From NCBI GenBank assembly GCA_934339215.1, contig CAKRHU010000139.1, positions 1 through 5,344 on the forward strand: 5,344 nucleotides of DNA, written 5' to 3'. This stretch comes from an uncultured Lacticaseibacillus sp. (GTDB lineage Bacteria > Bacillota > Bacilli > Lactobacillales > Lactobacillaceae). Under the pieces are notes generated by a model. The model made no database searches. It saw only the letters and a program-made list of their open reading frames with translations, and was not told where the DNA came from. Positions 1 through 4,791 of this stretch are shown here, piece after piece (the stretch's first letter is position 1; every line of letters begins with the position of its first letter). Made by a program: the position numbers and the translations under genes.

Positions 1-28
1 GGAAAACTCATTTTTTTCTCATTAAGTG

Positions 29-57
29 TTGACATTTACTCATTTACTGTGTAACAT
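29..57 (+). promoter_or_regulatory. Probable sigma-A promoter of the met operon
   Basis: A perfect -35 box TTGACA (29-34) is followed after 17 bp by a weaker -10 box TAACAT (52-57, four of six consensus bases). Transcription would start near 63-66, shortly before the first helix of the T-box leader. The spacer is filled by two tandem copies of CATTTACT (33-40 and 41-48). The -35 match, the spacing and the position before the riboswitch support the call. The start site is inferred. Confidence 0.75.
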
Positions 58-85
58 CATAGACAATTCAAAGCAACAAACGAAC

Positions 86-327
86 GATGTGAGAGAGATA
101 GTGTGTGAGGCTGTACAGAAAACCCGGAATGCTGAGAGCGGGGTAGCAAGCACGCTTGAGAATGGCTCACGGATCGGTGCACCGAGGGACTTCCTAAGGC
201 TGCAATGGGTGGCGACCATTATCTCGCACGCGCGTTGTTTGACGCGTTAGTGAGGGCAGCATGGCTGTCGAATTAGAATGGTACCGCGGGTTCAACCGCT
301 TCTAACTTTTGTTAGGAGCGGTTTTTT
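86..327 (+). promoter_or_regulatory. T-box riboswitch, methionine (tRNA-Met) specific
   Basis: This leader senses the charging state of tRNA-Met and controls transcription of the downstream methionine transporter. Stem I is closed by GTGAG (89-93) pairing with CTCAC (166-170). Above it lies the AGAGA-type side of the specifier loop (94-100) and a second helix, 101-105 with 151-155. The 3' side of the loop holds ATG (162-164) followed by the usual purine, so the specifier reads Met. The distal part pairs CCC (123-125) with GGG (141-143). A small hairpin TCGGTGCACCGA (174-185) and a longer helix, GCTGC (199-203) with GCAGC (256-260), occupy the stem II/III region. The T-box AGAATGGTACCGCG (275-288) forms the antiterminator: TTAGAA (273-278) pairs with TTCTAA (300-305), bulge TGGTACC (279-285), and GCGG (286-289) pairs with CCGC (296-299). 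The bulge TGGT would pair with ACCA, agreeing with discriminator A of tRNA-Met. Met T-boxes before methionine transport genes are established in Lactobacillales. Confidence 0.93.
294..327 (+). terminator. Intrinsic terminator of the T-box leader
   Basis: AACCGCTTCTAAC (294-306) pairs with GTTAGGAGCGGTT (311-323) with a single G-T wobble and a TTTT loop, and the run of T extends to 327. Its 5' arm contains the bases that pair with the T-box in the antiterminator (296-305), so the two structures exclude each other. With charged tRNA-Met the terminator should form and transcription should stop before metQ. Confidence 0.93.
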
Positions 328-362
328 GTTTGTTGCAAAAAATACTTAGGCATTTATTTTAT

Positions 363-368
363 AGGGGG
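363..368 (+). promoter_or_regulatory. Ribosome binding site of the first metQ
   Basis: AGGGGG lies 9 nt before the ATG at 378 and fixes that codon as the start. The reading frame is open further upstream, to position 309, but that stretch lies inside the leader terminator and would add 23 residues in front of a complete lipoprotein signal peptide. Confidence 0.8.
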
Positions 369-377
369 ATTTACGAA

Positions 378-1199
378 ATGAAATTGTGGAAGAAAATTGT
401 TGCCAGCGTGGCAATCGCATTACCAGTGTTTGCTTTAGCCGCTTGTGGCAACTCCAGCAGCTCAAGTTCAGCCAACAAAACAGTCAAAGTTGGGATCATG
501 ACCAACGATAAAGAAATTTGGCAAGATATCCAAAAGCGCCTCAAGAAACAAGACGTCAACATCAAGTTGGTTGAATTCACCGATTACAACACGCCAAACA
601 AGGCTTTGGATGATGGCGATATCCAACTCAACTCTTTCCAAACCGTTCAATTCATGGACGCTTGGAACAAGAAGCATAAAGACACGATCACCTCTGTTGG
701 GAACACTTACCTCGGCCCAATGCGTGCTTACTCCAACAAAATCAAATCCTTATCCGCTTTGAAGAAAGGCGACACAGTTTCGGTTCCTAACGACGCAGCC
801 AACGAAGGCCGTGCCTTACAACTCCTCGAACAAAAAGGGATTATCAAGCTTAAGTCCGGTGTGACGAACCCAACCACTCGTGACATTACGGAAAACAAGT
901 TGAACTTGAAGATCACTGAACTCGATGCTGCCCAAACTGCTCGCTCCATGAATGATGTGGACGCTGCCATCGTCAACAACGATATCGCCGCTGCCGCAAA
1001 GCTCACGCCAAGCAAAGCCATCTCCGTTGAAAAGATCGGCAAGAACTCTGCACCATTTATCAACATCATTGCCGCCGCTTCCAAGAAAGACAAGAAGAAC
1101 GCCACTTACAAGAAAATCGTCAAGGCTTACCAAACTAGCCAAACTGAAAAGTTAATGAAGAAGTACTACAAAGGCTCCACAGTTCCAGCCTGGAAGTAA
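378..1199 (+). CDS. metQ: Methionine ABC transporter substrate-binding lipoprotein (MetQ/NlpA family), first copy
   Basis: This 273-residue lipoprotein should capture methionine, or a related compound, outside the cell and deliver it to the MetN-MetP transporter. Residues 1-23 form a lipoprotein signal peptide: Lys-rich start, hydrophobic core, lipobox LAAC with lipidated Cys23. A six-serine linker follows. The mature domain starts near KTVKVGIM (34-41) and shows NlpA-family landmarks: DYNTPNKAL (69-77), the NSFQ loop (85-88), YLGPMRAYS (111-119), VPNDAANEGRAL (136-147), VNNDIAAAAKL (199-209) and PFINI (226-230). The start at 378 is chosen from the AGGGGG site and signal peptide. It is the first gene after the Met T-box and is followed 57 nt later by a paralog of the same length, about 75% identical by hand count. 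The residue after FQ is Thr89, where I recall His in well-studied methionine binders, so the exact ligand is uncertain. Family membership is firm; methionine is inferred from the T-box and from MetN and MetP. Confidence 0.93.
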   Translation: MKLWKKIVASVAIALPVFALAACGNSSSSSSANKTVKVGIMTNDKEIWQDIQKRLKKQDVNIKLVEFTDYNTPNKALDDGDIQLNSFQTVQFMDAWNKKHKDTITSVGNTYLGPMRAYSNKIKSLSALKKGDTVSVPNDAANEGRALQLLEQKGIIKLKSGVTNPTTRDITENKLNLKITELDAAQTARSMNDVDAAIVNNDIAAAAKLTPSKAISVEKIGKNSAPFINIIAAASKKDKKNATYKKIVKAYQTSQTEKLMKKYYKGSTVPAWK

Positions 1200-1209
1200 A
1201 CTACAGAGC

Positions 1210-1221
1210 GTAGCGCGACGA
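1210..1221 (+). repeat. Short intergenic repeat GTAGCnnGACGA, copy 1
   Basis: GTAGCGCGACGA lies just downstream of the first metQ stop. Near-identical 12-mers occur at 2196-2207 and 4181-4192, all outside genes. The function is unknown, and a three-copy match inside one window could partly be chance. Confidence 0.4.
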
Positions 1222-1241
1222 AACAAAGTCCAATTAAAAAA

Positions 1242-1247
1242 AGAAGG
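1242..1247 (+). promoter_or_regulatory. Ribosome binding site of the second metQ
   Basis: AGAAGG lies 9 nt before ATG 1257. A TTG two codons upstream (1251) would sit only 3 nt from this site. The paralog begins MKLWKK at the matching position, so ATG 1257 is the better start. Confidence 0.75.
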
Positions 1248-1256
1248 TTATTGCTT

Positions 1257-2078
1257 ATGAAGTTATGGAAGAAAATTATTGCCACAGTTGCTGTGGCCTT
1301 ACCAGTTTTAGCCCTTGCCGCTTGCGGGAATTCCAGCAGTTCAAGTTCTGCTGATAAAACGGTCAAAGTCGGCATCATGAGCAATGACGTGGAGATCTGG
1401 ACCAACATTCAAAAACGATTGAAGAAACAAGGCGTCAACATCAAGTTGGTGCAATTCACCGATTACAACACGCCAAACAAAGCGCTGCAAGATGGCGACG
1501 TTGACTTGAATGCGTTCCAAAACTACACCTTCTTGGATGATTGGAACAAAAAGCATGGCACCAAGATCGTCTCCATCGGCGACACTTACCTCGGCCCGAT
1601 CCGCGCTTACTCCACCAAAATCAAATCCCTCGATGATTTGAAAAAAGGGGACACGGTTTCTGTGCCAAACGATGCGTCTAACGAAGGCCGGGCGTTGAAC
1701 CTTTTGGCCCAAGAAAAAGTCATCAAGCTCAAAGCTGGTGTGAAGAGCCCATCAACGGCTGATATCACGGAAAACAAGTTGAACTTGCAGATCAAGCCAC
1801 TGGATTCCGCCCAAACCGCGCGCTCAATGAATGACGTCGCCGCTGCCGTTGTCAACAACGATATCGCCGCTGCAGCCAAGCTGAAGATCAAAGATTCCAT
1901 CGCGGTGGAAAAAATCACCGACAAGTCCAGCCCATATATCAACTTCATTTCGGCTAAATCGGCGAAGGATAAGAAGAACAAGACGTATCAAAAAATCGTC
2001 AAGGCTTATCAAACCAAAGAAACGGCTAAGCTGATGAAGAAAGTTTATAAAGGGACCACGGTGCCAGCTTGGAAGTAG
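1257..2078 (+). CDS. metQ: Methionine ABC transporter substrate-binding lipoprotein (MetQ/NlpA family), second copy
   Basis: This is a second 273-residue substrate-binding lipoprotein, a tandem paralog of the gene before it (204 of 273 positions identical by hand count, no gaps). The signal peptide ends in lipobox LAAC with Cys23 and is followed by the same six-serine linker. The mature domain carries DYNTPNKAL (69-77), the NAFQ loop (85-88), YLGPIRAYS (111-119), VPNDASNEGRAL (136-147), VNNDIAAAAKL (199-209) and PYINF (226-230). Differences from copy 1 cluster just after the FQ loop (residues 89-107: TVQFMDAW against NYTFLDDW, then the following segment) and in the C-terminal part (210-256). 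The signal peptide, hinge-like stretches and the final VPAWK are nearly unchanged. This pattern fits duplication followed by tuning of ligand preference, for example toward D-methionine, methionine sulfoxide or a Met-containing peptide, but the ligand is not shown. It would share the MetN-MetP transporter encoded downstream. Confidence 0.93.
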   Translation: MKLWKKIIATVAVALPVLALAACGNSSSSSSADKTVKVGIMSNDVEIWTNIQKRLKKQGVNIKLVQFTDYNTPNKALQDGDVDLNAFQNYTFLDDWNKKHGTKIVSIGDTYLGPIRAYSTKIKSLDDLKKGDTVSVPNDASNEGRALNLLAQEKVIKLKAGVKSPSTADITENKLNLQIKPLDSAQTARSMNDVAAAVVNNDIAAAAKLKIKDSIAVEKITDKSSPYINFISAKSAKDKKNKTYQKIVKAYQTKETAKLMKKVYKGTTVPAWK

Positions 2079-2110
2079 ACCAGAGTGGCGCAGACCGAAC
2101 TTAGTGATGA

Positions 2111-2167
2111 GTGGAAGCTGGCTTGTGCGGGTGACGCACTTTGTCAGACGTGCGAGTCAACTTCCAC
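2111..2167 (+). other. Long imperfect hairpin in the metQ2-metN spacer
   Basis: GTGGAAGCTGGCT (2111-2123) can pair with AGTCAACTTCCAC (2155-2167) over 13 positions, with one C-A mismatch and one G-T wobble. Inside the loop, CGCAC (2135-2139) can pair with either of two GTGCG copies (2125-2129 or 2150-2154), so two inner hairpins exclude each other. No T-run follows, so it does not look like a terminator. It lies in the read-through transcript between metQ2 and metN and could affect RNA processing or stability. It could also be an inert remnant. Confidence 0.45.
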
Positions 2168-2177
2168 GTGATCACGT
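2166..2177. promoter_or_regulatory. 12-bp perfect palindrome, possible operator
   Basis: ACGTGATCACGT is a perfect 12-bp inverted repeat. It lies about 70 bp upstream of the extended -10 element before metN and overlaps the end of the long hairpin. Palindromes of this size are typical of dimeric regulator sites, but I do not recognise the motif or a cognate protein. Confidence 0.3.
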
Positions 2178-2195
2178 TGGTCTGCGAAACTCGAC

Positions 2196-2207
2196 GTAGC
2201 GTGACGA
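2196..2207 (+). repeat. Short intergenic repeat GTAGCnnGACGA, copy 2
   Basis: GTAGCGTGACGA matches copies at 1210-1221 and 4181-4192. It sits in the loop of a possible weak hairpin, TGGTC (2178-2182) with GACCA (2206-2210), which is followed by TTTTT (2215-2219). That arrangement could act as a weak terminator after metQ2. The role is unknown. Confidence 0.4.
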
Positions 2208-2245
2208 CCACAAATTTTTGCACCTGTCGCAACAGCTTGCGATTG

Positions 2246-2254
2246 TGGTAAACT
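2246..2254 (+). promoter_or_regulatory. Probable internal extended -10 promoter for metN-metP
   Basis: TGG immediately followed by TAAACT (2249-2254) fits an extended -10 element, TGn plus four of six consensus bases. No good -35 lies at the right distance; the nearest TTGCAC (2218-2223) is 25 bp away. The predicted start near 2261 would give a transcript beginning just before the hairpin at 2266-2289 and would express metN-metP without the T-box. Confidence 0.45.
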
Positions 2255-2265
2255 AGATAACGCTG

Positions 2266-2289
2266 AGCGGCACGCAATGTTGTGCCGCT
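2266..2289 (+). promoter_or_regulatory. Stem-loop at the 5' end of the metN leader
   Basis: AGCGGCAC (2266-2273) pairs perfectly with GTGCCGCT (2282-2289) around an 8-nt loop. The tail TTTCGTTT is a poor T-run, so termination would be partial at best. If transcription starts near 2261 this is a 5'-terminal hairpin, which may stabilise the metN-metP mRNA. In the long T-box transcript it could act as an attenuator lowering metN-metP relative to metQ. Both roles are inference. Confidence 0.45.
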
Positions 2290-2330
2290 TTCGTTTGTAA
2301 AATGCGACGATAAGAAACGAGGAAGAATGC

Positions 2331-3383
2331 ATGGCAAAAGAAGCAGTCATCACGTTAAGCGACGTGGATGTACAATTTCGTGAAAAAAACCGTAGTGTCC
2401 ACGCGGTCGATCACGTGGATCTCACCGTTGAACGCGGGGATATTTATGGGGTGGTTGGCTACTCTGGCGCCGGCAAATCAACGTTGGTGCGCACCATCAA
2501 CTTACTGCAACGTCCAACTAGCGGTGCGGTGAACGTGTTAGGCGAAGACATGTTGGCGCTAAGCCCTAAGCAATTGCGCGGGGAACGCAAGCGTATCGGC
2601 ATGATCTTCCAGCACTTCAACTTGATGAACTCATTGACCATCGCGGACAACGTCGCTTTCCCATTAAAAGGCATTAAACCAAAAGCTGAAATCGACAAAA
2701 AAGTGCAGGAAATGTTGAAGCTGGTCGGCTTGGAAAATCGGGCAACGGCTTTTCCAACTGAATTATCTGGTGGTCAAAAGCAGCGTGTCGGCATTGCCCG
2801 GGCACTAGCATCAGATCCAGAAATTCTGATTTCCGATGAAGCCACTTCAGCACTTGATCCAAAAACCACCAGTTCCATTTTGGACTTGTTGAAAGAACTC
2901 AACGAAACCTTGGGCTTGACTATTGTGTTGATCACCCATGAAATGGAAGCTGTCAAACAGATCTGCAATAAAGTGGCAGTGATGGATGCCGGGCGGATCA
3001 TTGAACGCGGCAGTTTGTTGGACATCTTTGCCAAGCCGCAAGAACAATTGACCAAAGACTTCATCGATACCACCTTGCAATTGGATGCGGCCATCGAATC
3101 CGTACGCAAGCAACCAGCTGTAGCGCACTTACAAGGTGCCGACCAGTTGGTGCGCTTGACTTATTTAGGCGCGTCCACTGACCAACCCTTAGTGGCCACG
3201 CTGTACAAAGATTTCAACGTCACCGCCAACATTTTGTTCGGGGACATTCAAATCTTGCAAGGCACGCCATTTGGGAACTTGATCGTGGTGTTGTCAGGTT
3301 CGCAAGCCGACATCGATCGCACCTTCAAGTACTTGGCTGACAACGATGTGCAAGTGCAACACATTACCACGGAGGCAGAATAA
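2331..3383 (+). CDS. metN: Methionine ABC transporter ATP-binding protein MetN
   Basis: This 350-residue ATPase powers methionine import as a dimer bound to the inner face of MetP. The nucleotide-binding domain covers about residues 6-245. It shows Walker [10 protein letters not shown] (43-51), a Q-loop with Gln94 in FQHF, signature LSGGQ (145-149), Walker B ILISDE (165-170, catalytic Glu170), D-loop SALD (173-176) and switch His203 in ITHE. A linker leads to a C-terminal NIL-type domain (about 270-345). In E. coli MetN the equivalent domain binds methionine and shuts the transporter when the internal pool is high, so feedback inhibition is likely here too. The length is normal for the family. 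ATG 2331 has a GAGGAAG site ending 5 nt upstream; an ATG at 2327 is in another frame and leads nowhere. The stop codon overlaps the metP start by one base (TAATG), indicating translational coupling. Confidence 0.97.
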   Translation: MAKEAVITLSDVDVQFREKNRSVHAVDHVDLTVERGDIYGVVGYSGAGKSTLVRTINLLQRPTSGAVNVLGEDMLALSPKQLRGERKRIGMIFQHFNLMNSLTIADNVAFPLKGIKPKAEIDKKVQEMLKLVGLENRATAFPTELSGGQKQRVGIARALASDPEILISDEATSALDPKTTSSILDLLKELNETLGLTIVLITHEMEAVKQICNKVAVMDAGRIIERGSLLDIFAKPQEQLTKDFIDTTLQLDAAIESVRKQPAVAHLQGADQLVRLTYLGASTDQPLVATLYKDFNVTANILFGDIQILQGTPFGNLIVVLSGSQADIDRTFKYLADNDVQVQHITTEAE

Positions 3384-4069
3384 TGAGCTTTTTTGAACAC
3401 TATTTACCAAACGTTGTGCCGATTTGGAATGGCGATGGCGGCTTTGTGCAAGCCATTTGGCAAACGTTGTACATGACCATTGTCACCATGATCGTGTCCG
3501 CAATTCTCGGCTTGATCTTAGGGGTTTTGTTAGTCTTGTGGGATGACCATGGCTTGTTGCAAAACCGTGTGGCGTATTTCATTTTGGATAAAATCGTCAA
3601 CATTTTCCGGGCGATTCCATTTATCATTTTGCTGGCGGTGATGTATCCGGTGACCCATGCCATCGTCGGCACTGGGATCGGCGCTACTGCGGCCTTAGTC
3701 CCGTTGATCGCTGGCACGGCGCCATTCTTCGCGCGCCAAGTGCAGAATGCCTTGGTCACGGTTGACCCTGGCGTGATCGAAGCGGCGGAAGCCATGGGCA
3801 TCAGTCCGATGGGTATCGTCTTTCGCGTGTACTTGCGTGAAGGCTTAGGTGAATTAGTCCGCGTCACTGTGCTGACGGTGATTTCTGTGGTCGGCTTAAC
3901 CGCCATGGCTGGTGCCGTTGGTGGTGGTGGTTTAGGGAACATGGCCATTGCCATGGGTTACCAACGCTTCCAAAACGATGTCGTTTGGGTCGCGACCATC
4001 CTGATCTTGGTCATGGTTTTCATTTTCCAATTCGTTGGGGATATCATTACCAGAAAACTGCAACATTAA
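3383..4069 (+). CDS. metP: Methionine ABC transporter permease MetP (MetI)
   Basis: This 228-residue membrane protein forms the methionine channel as a dimer coupled to MetN. Hydrophobic segments lie near residues 25-53, 74-90, 98-115, 159-180 and 199-221, matching the five-helix topology of MetI-type permeases. The ABC permease coupling loop is clear: EAAEAMG (133-139) in VIEAAEAMGISPMGIVFRV, the segment that docks into the MetN cleft. The glycine-rich AGAVGGGGLGN stretch (176-186) is also characteristic of this subfamily. The start at 3383 is supported by GGAGG (3371-3375) 7 nt upstream and by the one-base overlap with metN. It is the last gene of the operon; a strong hairpin terminator follows 44 nt after the stop. 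The gene is called metP in Bacillus and metI in E. coli. Confidence 0.97.
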   Translation: MSFFEHYLPNVVPIWNGDGGFVQAIWQTLYMTIVTMIVSAILGLILGVLLVLWDDHGLLQNRVAYFILDKIVNIFRAIPFIILLAVMYPVTHAIVGTGIGATAALVPLIAGTAPFFARQVQNALVTVDPGVIEAAEAMGISPMGIVFRVYLREGLGELVRVTVLTVISVVGLTAMAGAVGGGGLGNMAIAMGYQRFQNDVVWVATILILVMVFIFQFVGDIITRKLQH

Positions 4070-4113
4070 GCCCAGAGCGCAGCCAAGCGGTTTTAGCTGA
4101 CCAGGTAGCCTAG

Positions 4114-4151
4114 AAAAAGTGCTTGAGGTGAATTTTCCTCGAGCGCTTTTT
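4114..4151 (+). terminator. Intrinsic terminator of the met operon
   Basis: AAAAAGTGCTTGAGG (4114-4128) pairs with CCTCGAGCGCTTTTT (4137-4151) with two G-T wobbles and an 8-nt loop. The run of five T closes the hairpin. It lies 44 nt after the metP stop on the same strand, as expected for the end of the operon. Confidence 0.88.
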
Positions 4152-4180
4152 CGTCGCTAGACGTGTCAGCGTTGCTTGGC

Positions 4181-4192
4181 GTAGCTCGACGA
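4181..4192 (+). repeat. Short intergenic repeat GTAGCnnGACGA, copy 3
   Basis: GTAGCTCGACGA is the third copy of the motif seen at 1210-1221 and 2196-2207. Here it is also part of an inverted repeat: TTCGTCG (4150-4156) with CGACGAA (4187-4193), lying between the two terminators of the convergent operons. The function is unknown. Confidence 0.4.
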
Positions 4193-4204
4193 AGACTAAA
4201 GCAA

Positions 4205-4241
4205 CCCAAAAGGCCGTCGAAAATTTCGACGGCCTTTTGGG
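4205..4241. terminator. Bidirectional terminator between the met operon and tag
   Basis: This is a perfect inverted repeat of 18-bp arms (4205-4222 and 4224-4241) around one base. Its GC-rich core GGCCGTCGAAA is flanked by AAAA on one side and TTTT on the other in both orientations. It starts 5 nt after the tag stop on the minus strand, so it mainly ends the tetR-tag transcript. It can also catch read-through from metP. Confidence 0.88.
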
Positions 4242-4246
4242 TGCAG

Positions 4247-4780
4247 TTAGAAACGGTCATTCACCAGTCCTGCCGCTTGCAAGAAGCTGTAAGTGATCAC
4301 TGGTCCCACAAACTTGAAGCCACGTTTTTTCAGCGCTTTGGCGACAATTTGTGAAAGCTCAGTTTGGGCGGGGATGTCGGCGTTTGATTTTGGATGATTG
4401 ACGATGGGGCTGTGATCGACGAACTGCCAGAGAAATTCATCAAAGCTGCCGAACTCGGCTTGCACCTTTTGAATCGCTTGGGCATTGGTGATGACACTGT
4501 TGAGTTTATTGCGACTGCGGATCAAGCCTGGATTTTCCATCAAAACATCGACGTCTGTTGAAGACATCTTGACAACAGTCTCGATGTCGAATTGATGAAA
4601 CGCGTCAACAAAAGCCTCGCGCTTGCGCAACACCGTCAGCCATGACAGTCCTGCTTGCATACCTTCCAGCGTCAGCAACTCGAAAAGTTTTCGATCGTCA
4701 TGAACGGGTACGCCCCATTCTTTATCGTAATATTTGCGTAGCAGTGGATCTGAATCGGGCCAAAAGGTTTTGTCTGACAT
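4247..4780 (-). CDS. tag: DNA-3-methyladenine glycosylase I (Tag), lacking the zinc-site residues
   Basis: This 177-residue enzyme belongs to the Tag family of helix-hairpin-helix glycosylases, which remove 3-methyladenine from alkylated DNA and leave an abasic site for base excision repair. Family hallmarks are clear: DPLLRKYYDKEWGVP (11-25), LFELLTLEGMQAGLSWLTVL (32-51), RKREAF (52-57), FDIETVV (64-70) and the C-terminal ALKKRGFKFVGP (149-160) plus SFLQAAGLVND. Residues equivalent to the E. coli base-binding pocket are kept: Tyr17, Glu39 and Trp47. The zinc snap of E. coli Tag (Cys4, His17, His175, Cys179) is absent: the matching positions are Thr5, Tyr18 and Arg176, and the protein ends at Phe177 before the last Cys. 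It is about ten residues shorter than the E. coli protein for that reason. The ATG at 4780 has AGGAGG 5 nt upstream. It lies 9 nt after the TetR-family gene and should be cotranscribed with it. Confidence 0.95.
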   Translation of the reverse strand: MSDKTFWPDSDPLLRKYYDKEWGVPVHDDRKLFELLTLEGMQAGLSWLTVLRKREAFVDAFHQFDIETVVKMSSTDVDVLMENPGLIRSRNKLNSVITNAQAIQKVQAEFGSFDEFLWQFVDHSPIVNHPKSNADIPAQTELSQIVAKALKKRGFKFVGPVITYSFLQAAGLVNDRF

Positions 4781-4785
4781 GTACG

Positions 4786-4791
4786 CCTCCT
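4786..4791 (-). promoter_or_regulatory. Ribosome binding site of tag, overlapping the tetR stop
   Basis: On the minus strand AGGAGG lies 5 nt before the tag ATG. It overlaps two bases of the TAG stop (4792-4790) of the upstream regulator, so ribosomes ending on the regulator finish on the tag site. This favours coupled translation of the two genes. Confidence 0.85.

Noticed and set aside
26..250. 74-codon open reading frame on the plus strand across the operon leader
   Set aside because: It has no ribosome binding site, overlaps the promoter and lies inside the T-box RNA, whose helices explain the sequence.
60..330. SAM (S-box) riboswitch as an alternative for the leader
   Set aside because: The T-box core, specifier loop and antiterminator pairing are all present, and no S-box core pattern is seen.
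309..377. Upstream extension of the first metQ by 23 codons
   Set aside because: It begins inside the leader terminator loop, lacks a ribosome binding site and would precede a complete lipoprotein signal peptide.
728..1981. Minus-strand open frames opposite both metQ genes
   Set aside because: Similar shadow frames appear opposite both paralogs, as expected from codon bias, and none has a start signal.
2101..2353. Two small minus-strand reading frames (78 and 69 codons) in the metQ2-metN spacer
   Set aside because: No ribosome binding site or recognisable protein pattern; they cross the hairpins and internal promoter of the spacer.
3400..3954. 184-codon minus-strand open frame opposite metP
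   Set aside because: It is the antisense of a well-supported permease gene. Its low-complexity Thr/Lys/Pro content is what reverse-complemented membrane-protein codons give.
4163..4354. 63-codon plus-strand frame across the terminator and the 3' end of tag
   Set aside because: It runs through a perfect terminator hairpin and into tag on the opposite strand, with no ribosome binding site.
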